Below, piece by piece: positions 27,895-36,351 of a stretch of 64,000 nt of DNA (position 1 is its first letter; each line of letters starts with the position of its first letter). This DNA comes from a virus. Location: positions 47,692 through 111,691 of IMG/VR virus record IMGVR_UViG_3300049729_000226; one strand, given 5' to 3'. A program made the translations under genes and the position numbers. The notes below the pieces were generated by a model. The model had not been told where the DNA came from. It was given only the letters and a program-made list of their open reading frames with translations, and did not search any database.

Positions 27895-29028
27895 ATGAAC
27901 AGCGTTATCAAACAAAGCCTCACTTCCATTCCTCACGATCCTGTCTGGGTCGACACCTACCTAGAATTCATTACCAACACTCCTACTCCCACAGAATCCT
28001 TCGACAAGCACCACATCCTGATGGAGAGCATCTTCCCTGACTTCCGCAGTCTCACCAAATTCCCCTGGAACATCAAGCGGCTTTCTTATGCTGATCATCT
28101 CATCGCTCACTATCTACTTCGCAAGGCCATTCCTTGTGGAGCAACCAACGGAGCATTCCGCCTCATGGTGGGCCTCAGATTCGGCGAGCTACGTGCCAGC
28201 GGTTACGATCTTGAACTTCTTTCCGACATCGCAGCAGAATTTGAACTCATCCGTCGCATGAACGATTTTTCCATCAAGGGTTACATCAGAATCTATCGCG
28301 AAGACGACGTCACTGTCTGCAAACCTAGCCAACTCTCTAACTATGAAGCTGAAGGTTGGAGCTTAGTCTACCCCGAACAACAGTGGATTTACAAAGATGA
28401 CGAAGAACGTCGTGTTCTGAAAACTGATCTTCCTCCTCTCCTCCTCGATGGTTGGGAATGCGGAAGATGCTATCGTGCTACTGATTCCACTAAACAGAAA
28501 CTTTCCGATTGGAGTTTAGCCAAGCATAAACAAAGAACTGCAGAACCTAATGGTTATTCCTTCATACCTAAAGGAGATCAGCACCATCGTAGAGTCCTAG
28601 GCATTTCGGAAGAAACCAAGCAAAAGATCCGTGAAACTCTCATGGGGCGTACTCTAGCACCAGAGCATGCCGATAAGGTTCGTGTTGCTACAATTGGCAA
28701 ATCCTGGACCTGGTCCTTGGAATCCAGAGCAGCCAAGTCCCAATCCATGACAGGAGAGGGCAACAATCGCTTTGGCAAGCCTGGTTACTGGAAAGACAAG
28801 ACCAGACCTCAGTCAACTCGTGACAAAATGTCCGCTTCTCAATCCGCTCGCACTGATAATGCCTTCTGGAAAGGTAAGGTCGGTCCACACAAAGACCATC
28901 TTCAATCTCAGAAATCTCGTGACCAGATAGCTCTCAAACTCACAGGTAGAATAGCTTCTGAAGAAACTCGTCGTAAGATGCGTGAGGCCCACGCTCTAAG
29001 AAAGAAACTATCAAATCCAGTAAAGTGA
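27895..29028 (+). CDS. HNH homing endonuclease
   Basis: 377 residues. The HNH core is at residues ~40-80 (DKHHILMESIFPDF, NIKRLSYADHLIAHYLL), matching the proteins at 21319 and 51449. The C-terminal third carries NUMOD3-like repeats: SEETKQKIRETLMG, RPQSTRDKMSASQ, SEETRRKMREAH. It is free-standing between the capsid gene and a SAP/HeH-like gene. The start has no Shine-Dalgarno; it sits in the palindrome TCATGAATTCATGA (27885-27898), where an ATG at 27887 opens a four-codon ORF whose stop overlaps this start. CTATAG at 27877 may be part of a promoter. Confidence 0.85.
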   Translation: MNSVIKQSLTSIPHDPVWVDTYLEFITNTPTPTESFDKHHILMESIFPDFRSLTKFPWNIKRLSYADHLIAHYLLRKAIPCGATNGAFRLMVGLRFGELRASGYDLELLSDIAAEFELIRRMNDFSIKGYIRIYREDDVTVCKPSQLSNYEAEGWSLVYPEQQWIYKDDEERRVLKTDLPPLLLDGWECGRCYRATDSTKQKLSDWSLAKHKQRTAEPNGYSFIPKGDQHHRRVLGISEETKQKIRETLMGRTLAPEHADKVRVATIGKSWTWSLESRAAKSQSMTGEGNNRFGKPGYWKDKTRPQSTRDKMSASQSARTDNAFWKGKVGPHKDHLQSQKSRDQIALKLTGRIASEETRRKMREAHALRKKLSNPVK

Positions 29029-29060
29029 GCAGTATTACTATCTCGAGGAGCACAAAATCA

Positions 29061-29603
29061 ATGGCTCAGAAATCCTACTTGGCAAAGAGACAGATCTACT
29101 TTTCAATTGGAGCAACTTATGTTCGCCCTGGTGACATCCTAACCTACGAAGAGAGTGTGTCAAGAATGACCATCTTCCGTGGTGGAGTCCTGGTCGGCTC
29201 AGTTCGTCAGACAGCGACCGGAATCAAGAGTCTCCTAGCACAGAAAGTTCCTCTGATCGAAGAGATCAAGCCAACTCCGGTTGCTCCGGTTGTGGTGAAG
29301 GAAGAGCCCAAGGTTGATCCCGCTGTGCCAGAAAGATACATTGGCCACGAGGCAGAGTACTTGGCGGACACACAACGGGCACAGACCATGGACCCAGTGG
29401 TTGTTCCTGTTCCTGTAGAGAAGCCGATTGTCCTGGCTGATCTGACCAAGGCCAAGATTGCGGCTCATGCCAAGACCTTTGGTCTGGAAATTGATCCGGA
29501 GGCTTACACTAAGATTGATCTGATTGCTCGTGTGGAAAAGCACAAGGAGTCACTCAACAATCTGCCGACTATCGCCGATGATACGAGCCAAACCGACTCT
29601 TGA
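29061..29603 (+). CDS. Head-associated protein with C-terminal SAP/HeH-like motif
   Basis: 180 residues from the ATG at 29061 (GAGGAG upstream); the frame extends to 29025 but that start overlaps the endonuclease. The N-terminal ~60 residues are compact (YFSIGATYVRPGDILTYEE), a Pro/Val linker follows, and residues ~135-170 read LTKAKIAAHAKTFGLEIDPEAYTKIDLIARVEKHKE, the helix-extended-helix plan of SAP or HeH DNA-binding modules often found at the ends of phage head proteins. Possibly a head-completion protein. The role is inferred from position and motif only. Confidence 0.55.
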   Translation: MAQKSYLAKRQIYFSIGATYVRPGDILTYEESVSRMTIFRGGVLVGSVRQTATGIKSLLAQKVPLIEEIKPTPVAPVVVKEEPKVDPAVPERYIGHEAEYLADTQRAQTMDPVVVPVPVEKPIVLADLTKAKIAAHAKTFGLEIDPEAYTKIDLIARVEKHKESLNNLPTIADDTSQTDS

Positions 29604-29629
29604 GTTCTTAAGAGAGGGCATTGTGCTCG

Positions 29630-32488
29630 ATGGCAACTGTTGACACCAACCTTGATTCCGCCATATTCACTGGCAACTCTCAGTTTGTTTTCAGTGGATC
29701 CAATCTGTATGTGGTAGGAAACACCACAACGACTGGAAGTCTGGATGTATTCCTTTCAACAGATTACGGATACACCTTTACAAACGTCGGTTCTGTGACC
29801 GTTGCTGGAGATACAACCAAGGGATTTGATCCTGCTGTGTGCCTTGACTCCGGCGGGATTCTTCGCATCGTTGGAACTATCTATGGCTCAGGTGGTTCCA
29901 CCTCCCTAGGGATCTACTTCTTCAACATCAGCACACACACGTTTGCCAGCAACTCTCCATTCATAATTGTAGCGGGATCTCAGATTGGCCGCGACTACGA
30001 TGTCGCGATGCTGCCTGACTTGACGGTGATGGTCGTGTCCTCCTTGCTGAATCAGGGAGGTTTCTACGGAGAGACTGTGATGGCCTATTTCCTAAGTGCC
30101 AGCACTTCTTCTCCTGCAGTTTTGAGTTCGCATGAACTCACTTCAAGTCCATTCAGATCTGGAAACACTTTCGGAACTGTCTCGACTTTGGCAAATGCAA
30201 CTGGAGTGGAAGTCTATCTAGGATCTCACAACAAGGTTTTCACCTTCACTCCGTTCCCAGCATCCATCACTCTTTACAAATACACCCAGAGCACCACAAC
30301 CTGGGCAACCAGCACCTTGACTACCATAATGTGTCAGTACATCGATGATAGAATGACCATCATTGGCGATGGCACAAAGCGGTATCTGAGTCAGTGTTTC
30401 TTCACTCAGACCAGGTACAGTCTTGTTGGAAATGCCCTGCTGGGATACAGCGCGGATTCAGGAGCCACTTGGTCATGGGAATCCTATCTTGGAACAGGAC
30501 TGCAATCAATCACTGATCCTGTGATCAGTGTCGCGCCTGAAGGATTGCGTTTTTCTTATGTGGAGAAGAACTTCACTTCCACCAACACTGGCAATGTGAT
30601 GAACGGAACGCTCCGTGTCAAGCTCCTGGGTGTCGCTCCTTGGTCCATCACGATTGATCCGACTTTCTACAATGTCATCACCACTTCACGTCTGAGAGGA
30701 ACCAAGGACAAACTTCTTGCAGGAATGCTCTATGCCCTGATGGGAGAAACCACCTCTGGAGATGGTCAATTCTACACAGGATACAGCGTTCCACCAGTAG
30801 CTGCCATCGCTACTTCTACGATTTCTCTTCCAAGAGGAAGCACTCTAGTTTTGGACGCATCTGCAAGCTACGATCTAAACGGAAGCCCTCTACGTTTCAC
30901 CTGGTCCACCGACAACGCGGTTGTACATGTAACCCCGATTCCTGACATTACTGGAGCAGCGAATACAGCCGCCATCTTCACTCCAACGAATACAGCTGCT
31001 CCTCTTCAAACAGCCCATGTGAGCGTGGTTGTAGAAGATCTCGATTTGAATGGCAATCCTATCCATCCCTGGGATCCAGTTCATCACACACCTGCAAGTG
31101 AATTGGCAACATGTACGGTCACGATTCCTCTTCTTCTGGCCCCGGTTATCGGATATCTGTCACCGTTCAATGTCTCTAGAGGAACAATTGTAAGGATCGC
31201 TCCAACAATCACTGACGATGCTGTTGGAGTGACTCTCAGCTATGCTTGGACTCAGGTGTCTGGCACCACGATTGCTCTGAGTGACACAGATTTTCCATTC
31301 CTGAATGTTCTAACTCAGGCGGCTCTGCTAACAGGTGAAAGCCTGGTGTTCTCTCTATCTGTAAGTGATGGAATCAATCTTCCAGTTTTCAGAAATTTCA
31401 CCATCAATGTCGCTGCTCATGCTTTTGCTGAGCCGGATACTTTCATCAGTAGAGGAGTCTGGAGCGGCAACATCGCCCAGCGTAACACAGCTGGTTCCTA
31501 CCTCTCTGATGAGAGTTGCCTTGCATCTTCTCTGAACAATTACAAGAAGTACACCATGATTGATGGCACTGAAAGAACTCTGGTTGTCACGCCAACAGAC
31601 ATCATGGTGTTTAACTACAGCGGTGCCACTGATACCACTCCACAGCAGGTGATTCTTCGCAGATTCTTTCCTCCTGGATTTCTGACAGTAGTTGACGGTG
31701 TTCAAACTGAAGACGACTACACGATCATGTTGGCAAGTGACGGGAATCTCTACAAGTACACCACAGCCCCGGCCATCAACACTGACAACTATGATTCCAT
31801 AATCTACTTGCCTTCTTTGACCTCCATGACCTTTAACAAGTTGCTGTGCACCTACAATTTCAACAACACTCGAGTTCTGGCACTCAGTGGACCTCAAGGA
31901 TGCTACCTGCTCCAGATCGACAATGCCTACTTTACCACGACCATTGGCATGGCAATTTCTCCTTCATCCAAGCTCCTGTTTGGAGGATCGAATGTAGTCT
32001 GGATTCGCACCAACAACGTAGAGTCAACCATTCAGGGGAAGGTTCTGCTTGGAACTGTCCAAAATGGCAACACCTACGAAACTCTGATCGATTTGAGCAA
32101 GAGAATTATCCTTGGAACATGGGAATCGGCCAATTTGAGCAACGCGATCGTAGACTCAGGGGAAATTCTTTTCAATGCAGAGTCGAGCTACATGGGATTC
32201 CCATCTCCTCCAGTTCTGGTTTCTGCGTTGGTTGGAACCATTTCGCATTTTATCGCTCCTGTGTGGATCACCTGGACACAGAATCGCCCAGACCTGATTT
32301 CACTGTACAACCTCTTTACCTCGAATGATGGAGGAACTTCTTGGAGTGAAGCTCTCACAGTGACCAACGGCAACCAGTTGTCTGCTATTCTCCCAATGAC
32401 TCAGGGTTACACCTACCAGCTTCGAATGCGAGCAATTAACACTGATGGAGTGAGTGGATGGTCAAATGTACTGTCCGTGTCCATCTAG
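29630..32488 (+). CDS. Large virion protein with sialidase/BNR-like repeats and fibronectin-like C-terminus
   Basis: 952 residues from the ATG at 29630; a TTG at 29621 is in frame. The N-terminal half has BNR-like Asp-box phrases (STDYGYTF, SADSGATWSWE) that mark beta-propellers such as sialidase-like or glycan-binding folds. PKD-like sandwich segments follow (VLDASASYDLNGSPLRFTW near residue 415). Near the end SNDGGTSWSE repeats the Asp-box and the last ~90 residues look like a fibronectin type III module (YQLRMRAINTDGVSGWSN). This suggests a virion surface or fibre protein for polysaccharide contact. Confidence 0.6.
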   Translation: MATVDTNLDSAIFTGNSQFVFSGSNLYVVGNTTTTGSLDVFLSTDYGYTFTNVGSVTVAGDTTKGFDPAVCLDSGGILRIVGTIYGSGGSTSLGIYFFNISTHTFASNSPFIIVAGSQIGRDYDVAMLPDLTVMVVSSLLNQGGFYGETVMAYFLSASTSSPAVLSSHELTSSPFRSGNTFGTVSTLANATGVEVYLGSHNKVFTFTPFPASITLYKYTQSTTTWATSTLTTIMCQYIDDRMTIIGDGTKRYLSQCFFTQTRYSLVGNALLGYSADSGATWSWESYLGTGLQSITDPVISVAPEGLRFSYVEKNFTSTNTGNVMNGTLRVKLLGVAPWSITIDPTFYNVITTSRLRGTKDKLLAGMLYALMGETTSGDGQFYTGYSVPPVAAIATSTISLPRGSTLVLDASASYDLNGSPLRFTWSTDNAVVHVTPIPDITGAANTAAIFTPTNTAAPLQTAHVSVVVEDLDLNGNPIHPWDPVHHTPASELATCTVTIPLLLAPVIGYLSPFNVSRGTIVRIAPTITDDAVGVTLSYAWTQVSGTTIALSDTDFPFLNVLTQAALLTGESLVFSLSVSDGINLPVFRNFTINVAAHAFAEPDTFISRGVWSGNIAQRNTAGSYLSDESCLASSLNNYKKYTMIDGTERTLVVTPTDIMVFNYSGATDTTPQQVILRRFFPPGFLTVVDGVQTEDDYTIMLASDGNLYKYTTAPAINTDNYDSIIYLPSLTSMTFNKLLCTYNFNNTRVLALSGPQGCYLLQIDNAYFTTTIGMAISPSSKLLFGGSNVVWIRTNNVESTIQGKVLLGTVQNGNTYETLIDLSKRIILGTWESANLSNAIVDSGEILFNAESSYMGFPSPPVLVSALVGTISHFIAPVWITWTQNRPDLISLYNLFTSNDGGTSWSEALTVTNGNQLSAILPMTQGYTYQLRMRAINTDGVSGWSNVLSVSI

Positions 32489-32502
32489 AGTATTAGAGGC
32501 CC

Positions 32503-33501
32503 ATGGGATTGCTAAACAAGAGCGAGCTTCTCAAAACCCTGCGCGCAATTATGGGTTTCGATGTGAATGCTTCGCCCTTCGCGGCCTTGGAACTGAAATC
32601 CGATGAACCCTGTTTCTATCGCAGTAGCCACACCGGCTTCATTCAATCCAAGAACTACGGATCTGGAAATCACACCCACATACTTCTTTCTCACCTGAGA
32701 GACTCTCTGCAGGTTCTCAAGGATGAAGCTGTTGAGCTTTCCTTGGACGGATCTGGGGTGTTGAAACTCTCGAGCACAGACAACGTCTACGAATCCGAGA
32801 TTCGAGTTCACACAGTTCGTCCTGAACAGGCTGGACTGAAGACTCACAACATTGGCGACATCGTTCATCGGCTTCCTGCTCACGTATTCCAGGACTTTGA
32901 TGCCAGACCGTTCATCTGTGCTGCCCAGCCAACTCTGATTGACGGAAGAATCATGATGCCTACTCAGTCAGGAATTGTCGTATGGCAGGGTCCACAAGAT
33001 CTCATTCCTCTCTCGCTGTATCCAAGAGAGACCATGCTCAAGTTCATTTCGAGCTCTCAGAATTTGGAGAAGGTTGTGGTCTCTTCCAAAGGATACTGGG
33101 GTGCGGTGGCTGGAGGTCTGATCTCGTTTATTTCTGGACACACTACCGGAGACACCCTCTACAAGAGTTACAACGTCTCTGGAAAGCCTTTGGACACGTT
33201 GCCGGCTGAACGTCTAATTGTGTCACTCGAAGCGGCGGCTGGTATGTGTGGAGACAACAAGATCGAGATCGACCCGTTGCTGGGTGTTGTAACCCGAGAC
33301 ACCACTGGGAACCAAAGCAGATTTGCCTTCGGTAGCCATCAGGGTTGGAGCAAGTTCGCGATCACTGGAAGAACGGCCAAGGTCATTGCTGACGCCTTGC
33401 GTCAGTCATCGGACACAGACACTGCTCTGGTCTATGTTCCCACCAATCAGTCTATGCGACTGGTTCGAGGTAATTGGCAAGTGAACTTCCGAACCTTCTG
33501 A
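32503..33501 (+). CDS. Sliding-clamp-like protein (DNA polymerase processivity factor)
   Basis: 332 residues. The strand-helix rhythm suits DnaN/clamp domains: VELSLDGSGVLKLSSTD, a central domain with QPTLIDGRIMMPTQSG, a third domain beginning AERLIVSLEAAAGMCG with KIEIDPLLGVVTRD and a final helix-strand pair ALRQSSDTDTALVYV. Domain-by-domain resemblance to a three-domain beta clamp is moderate. The neighbourhood supports it: an SMC-like ATPase, a primase, an exonuclease and a DnaX-type clamp loader lie downstream. An alternative is another replication accessory protein. It starts 14 bases after the structural gene. Confidence 0.5.
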   Translation: MGLLNKSELLKTLRAIMGFDVNASPFAALELKSDEPCFYRSSHTGFIQSKNYGSGNHTHILLSHLRDSLQVLKDEAVELSLDGSGVLKLSSTDNVYESEIRVHTVRPEQAGLKTHNIGDIVHRLPAHVFQDFDARPFICAAQPTLIDGRIMMPTQSGIVVWQGPQDLIPLSLYPRETMLKFISSSQNLEKVVVSSKGYWGAVAGGLISFISGHTTGDTLYKSYNVSGKPLDTLPAERLIVSLEAAAGMCGDNKIEIDPLLGVVTRDTTGNQSRFAFGSHQGWSKFAITGRTAKVIADALRQSSDTDTALVYVPTNQSMRLVRGNWQVNFRTF

Positions 33502-33521
33502 ATGACAGTATTATCAATAAC

Positions 33522-34256
33522 ATGGACACTGTCTTGCTTACTCGTCTGGCCACTATAAGAGGTCGGCACAGTCATCTTGGAACTCAGATTCTCTTCGAGG
33601 ACAGGAACATTGCTCGACTCCATGGGAAGATTGAGCAACTTGAGAAGGACAAGATCGAACTGGTCAAGGTTCAGACTCTCATTGACCGAGCCATAACGAC
33701 AATCAGCGCAAATGGGATCGGGAAGATCGAGCAGGTTGTGACTGCTGGACTTCATCAAGTCTTCGGAAACAGAGGGAATCTGCGTTTCGTAGTTGAGAAG
33801 AAAGAGGGCAAACGCGGCAACATCTACAAGCTCAAGGTACAGAAGACTCGCAAAGATGGTCTCGTGATCCAAGGAGATGTCCTCAAGTCCTTCGGCGGCG
33901 GCCTGGCAAACGTCATCAGCTTTCTTCTCCGAGTCATGATGATCAAGAAGTTCCGCTTAACCCCATTTATAGTTCTGGATGAAAGTTTCTCAAACGTCAG
34001 TGCAAACTACTTGCCACAGGTGAGTGCTATGCTAAAATCTCTCACGTCAAAACATGGATTTACAGTACTGCTTGTTACTCATCAGGCAAGAGTAGCTGAA
34101 GAGGCAGATGCTATTTACCAAGCAGTTCCCAGTGATGACGAGAATGGTTCACCTCAACTTGTGAAGACAGAATTTTCGGAGGATCTTTTTGCTAATTTAC
34201 CTTCTTCAGAATCTAGCCAACAAGAAATGTTACGTGGGTCAATGGAGGGGGAATAA
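33522..34256 (+). CDS. SMC/Rad50-type ATPase, C-terminal half only
   Basis: The first ~60 residues are coiled-coil-like (KIEQLEKDKIELVK). The ABC signature-type segment SFGGGLANVISFLL, Walker B FIVLDES with D-loop SNVSANY, and an H-loop LLVTHQ follow. A Walker A motif is missing and no N-terminal half is encoded adjacently, so it is either a fragment of a gp46/Rad50-like recombination ATPase or one half of a split protein. The start ATG at 33522 lacks a strong ribosome site; a TTG at 33474, inside the clamp gene, is an alternative. Its last 68 bases overlap an endonuclease gene. Confidence 0.6.
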   Translation: MDTVLLTRLATIRGRHSHLGTQILFEDRNIARLHGKIEQLEKDKIELVKVQTLIDRAITTISANGIGKIEQVVTAGLHQVFGNRGNLRFVVEKKEGKRGNIYKLKVQKTRKDGLVIQGDVLKSFGGGLANVISFLLRVMMIKKFRLTPFIVLDESFSNVSANYLPQVSAMLKSLTSKHGFTVLLVTHQARVAEEADAIYQAVPSDDENGSPQLVKTEFSEDLFANLPSSESSQQEMLRGSMEGE

Positions 34257-34815
34257 TCTTCGTCACAGATGGAGTATGCATCTGCGAGATGCCTTCAAGT
34301 ACAAAATAGATACACGGTTGGCTCGTGCAATCAGAAAATACGGTGAAGAATCCTTCACTCTCGAGATTCTCTCTTCTGCTTCATCTCCAGAAGAACTCAA
34401 TAAGTTAGAAACCTTGTGGATTGTGGTTCTGAATAGCATCAATCCAGAATTTGGGTATAACATGACTTTTGGAGGAGATTCGAGAACTCCTGATGAAGAA
34501 ACTCGAAGGAAAATTGGTGATAGCAATCGAGGACAAAAACGAGGTCCGGAAGCTCTGGCTAATCTATCCAGATGCAAGCAAGGTTCAAAACACCCTATGT
34601 TTGGAAAACATCATTCCCTGATTACTAGGAATCAGATGGCAAAATCTCACTCTGGAGTGCCTAAAGGAACTCCCAGTGAAGAGACAAAAGCAAGTATCAG
34701 TAGATCGTGCCAGGGAAGAATTCCTTGGAATAAGGGGAAGAGCGATGCTCGATACAACGCTACTCCGAAGGCTGAAGCCGAAGCCATTGGAAGAGATAAT
34801 TTCGAGGCTGAATGA
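34189..34815 (+). CDS. GIY-YIG homing endonuclease with TTG start
   Basis: 208 residues. The nuclease domain is complete at residues 1-85: LIYLLQNLANKKCYVGQW, LRHRWSMHL, RAIRKYGEESF, LWIVVLNS, GYNMTFGG. A NUMOD3-like tail follows (DEETRRKIGDSNRG and SEETKASISRS). Translation starts at TTG 34189 with CGGAGG six bases upstream. It begins inside the 3' end of the ATPase gene (68-bp overlap) and ends inside the next gene (71-bp overlap). Both neighbours are read in other frames. Confidence 0.85.
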   Translation: MLIYLLQNLANKKCYVGQWRGNNLRHRWSMHLRDAFKYKIDTRLARAIRKYGEESFTLEILSSASSPEELNKLETLWIVVLNSINPEFGYNMTFGGDSRTPDEETRRKIGDSNRGQKRGPEALANLSRCKQGSKHPMFGKHHSLITRNQMAKSHSGVPKGTPSEETKASISRSCQGRIPWNKGKSDARYNATPKAEAEAIGRDNFEAE

Positions 34816-35119
34816 GTTAGTTCATCGCCATTGCAGGAAATACCTCAAGAGAAATCTCAAACCTTGCCCTTACAACTGCAAATTGGCCAAGTGGAACGGA
34901 CCCCGGCTTATTTGCTGTGAGGGTCGTAACAGCCTAGACCCAGAGAAATGCTTCAGACCAGAGAAGTTCGTGCCGATATTCACCAAGGCCGAACTGTATG
35001 AGCAATTCAAGAGTGATCTTCGAGATCCGGAGACCTTGGTTCGCGAATACCGAGATCTGGCGATTCTTTTTTGGTGCGTGGGCGCTGACGGAGACATCAT
35101 AGAGGAAACGAAGAAATGA
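34745..35119 (+). CDS. Small Cys-containing protein, unknown
   Basis: 124 residues from the ATG at 34745 (AAGGGGAAG upstream), located within the endonuclease 3' end. The middle has a Cys cluster: CPYNCKLAKWNGPRLICC and a later CFRP, possibly a zinc site. The C-terminal half is helical with FTKAELYEQF. No family is recognised. It is in the replication module, so a DNA-related accessory role is possible. Its stop overlaps an ATG (ATGA at 35116), but the following frame is only 24 codons long and is not called. Confidence 0.5.
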   Translation: MLDTTLLRRLKPKPLEEIISRLNELVHRHCRKYLKRNLKPCPYNCKLAKWNGPRLICCEGRNSLDPEKCFRPEKFVPIFTKAELYEQFKSDLRDPETLVREYRDLAILFWCVGADGDIIEETKK

Positions 35120-35134
35120 CAGAACCTGCTCAGT

Positions 35135-35308
35135 TTACCGATATCGACGGATTGGAGCACCGGCGTTCTTCAGCGGCCCATCATCACCTTTAGGCGGCAC
35201 AGGCCAATATTTAGGACAAGCAGAGTTATCTCTACATGGATAACCCCACAATGGACATCCTTTACAGTGCTCTGGACAGAGTTTAGTGAGGTAGATGGAA
35301 ATATCCAA
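35135..35308 (-). CDS. Short Cys-rich protein, unknown
   Basis: A 57-residue minus-strand frame with TTG start at 35308, GGAG nine bases upstream. It overlaps the end of the holin-like gene in another frame, suggesting translational coupling. It encodes a compact cysteine cluster (CPEHCKGCPLWGYPCRDN, then CPKYW) that looks like a metal-binding or disulfide-rich peptide. No homolog is known to me. Confidence rests on the dense, orderly cysteines and lack of another explanation for this 150-base gap. Confidence 0.4.
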   Translation of the reverse strand: MDISIYLTKLCPEHCKGCPLWGYPCRDNSACPKYWPVPPKGDDGPLKNAGAPIRRYR

Positions 35309-35552
35309 GGATCAAAGCTCCAACCACGGTTCCCACCACTCCAATAACCATCACCAGAGTAGCTCCGGAAATCCAGATTAGAGCCGTGACTGGTGTTTCT
35401 AGTTTGGTGACCCTAGACACAAGAGATTCTCCATTTCCTTCGTACACAACCCGACGTAGAGTTTTCACATCCTCAGCGATATCTTGCACAAACTGGCAAG
35501 GTACCATGCACTTCTCAGCTATGTTAATGTTCCCGATGCCAAGTTCACTCAT
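35283..35552 (-). CDS. Small membrane protein, holin/XhlA-like
   Basis: 89 residues on the minus strand. The first ~50 residues are a short coiled coil (EDVKTLRRVVYEG, VSRVTKLETPV). Residues ~57-85 are one long hydrophobic segment (ALIWISGATLVMVIG...GALILGYF) predicted to cross the membrane. This coil-plus-one-anchor plan is that of XhlA-type holin partners. It is alone with a short Cys-rich ORF on the minus strand within plus-strand replication genes. Lysis function is plausible but not proven, and no endolysin is adjacent. Confidence 0.5.
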   Translation of the reverse strand: MSELGIGNINIAEKCMVPCQFVQDIAEDVKTLRRVVYEGNGESLVSRVTKLETPVTALIWISGATLVMVIGVVGTVVGALILGYFHLPH

Positions 35553-35579
35553 TGTGTACGATTCTCTCTGATTGAGCCG

Positions 35580-35609
35580 TTGAACTGAATATCTGGCCCT
35601 ATCTATAGT
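35580..35609 (+). promoter_or_regulatory. Sigma70-like promoter
   Basis: TTGAAC (35580-35585) and TATAGT (35604-35609) are separated by 18 bases in a 143-base gap between a minus-strand holin-like gene and the plus-strand gene at 35696. The direction fits the downstream plus-strand genes. CTATAG occurs twice here (35603, 35610). Confidence 0.4.
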
Positions 35610-35695
35610 CTATAGAGGAGGGCAAAGTTGAAGAATACCCGATTATTAAATTCATAGAGTAGAGAGTCCAAGACTACTGATCCCGAGGCAAAGAC

Positions 35696-36082
35696 GTGAA
35701 AGCAACAAGGGATGATTACCGCGCATTTTTCGATTATCTTGATTGTCCAGAATCTAAGACAACGGAGACAGGCTGCTCTCATGAAGATGCAGTAGTCCTA
35801 TCTCAGTTTTCTGATTTCTCTGTGCCTTCTAGGATCTCAACTATTCGTAGACGAAGCATTAGTCCACAGGCTGGAAAGGCACTATCTATCCTTGGTCATG
35901 CCATCGAGTACTTATCAGACGAATTCATACATGACTACGATGGAGTCACACAAGTAGGTATGAGTGCACAGATCAGAGCAATTCAGATACTGATGGCCGC
36001 TAACCGTCAGGTCTATTTTGAATGCCCAGAAATGCCAACAGTGATGGAAAGGATACGGAGAGTACTTCATGGGATCAGGTAA
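35696..36082 (+). CDS. Hypothetical protein, unknown
   Basis: 128 residues with GTG start (GAGG ten bases upstream). Mostly helical, with DYDGVTQVGMSAQIRAIQILM and an N-terminal TTETGCSH segment. No domain, signal peptide or membrane segment is recognised. It follows the best promoter candidate of the window and leads a short run of genes up to the primase. Its stop is inside the next gene by 14 bases. Confidence 0.55.
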   Translation: MKATRDDYRAFFDYLDCPESKTTETGCSHEDAVVLSQFSDFSVPSRISTIRRRSISPQAGKALSILGHAIEYLSDEFIHDYDGVTQVGMSAQIRAIQILMAANRQVYFECPEMPTVMERIRRVLHGIR

Positions 36083-36338
36083 GATGATTCAACCCACGAA
36101 AGAAGTATACAAACTCGCTTTGGAACTTGCTTGCAAGGATACATGCAAGAATTTTCAGTACAGTCGTGATCCTGGTTACTTCATCCAATGTGCCGAACGG
36201 ATCATCACTGAGAAAAACCTCACTGTGATCGTAGTTCTACACTCGCAAAGCAGTAGGGAACACTTGCCGACAACCCTTTCTACAGCGGATCAGCAGTCCA
36301 AACTCCAGCTGAAGTACACGCATAAAGTGTCGTTGTAA
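36069..36338 (+). CDS. Hypothetical small protein, unknown
   Basis: 89 residues starting at 36069 with GGAGAG seven bases upstream, overlapping the previous gene by 14 bases. An alternative start is the ATG at 36084. The sequence has ELACKDTCKNF and a helical middle, with an Ile/Val strand TVIVVLHS. No function can be assigned. The end is followed by another short frame before the endonuclease gene. Confidence 0.45.
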   Translation: MGSGKMIQPTKEVYKLALELACKDTCKNFQYSRDPGYFIQCAERIITEKNLTVIVVLHSQSSREHLPTTLSTADQQSKLQLKYTHKVSL

Positions 36339-36351
36339 GAGTTTATGCGTG

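Noticed and set aside
35116-35190. 24-codon ORF starting at ATGA after the 34745 gene
   Set aside because: Too short and without conserved-looking features; it may be a remnant.
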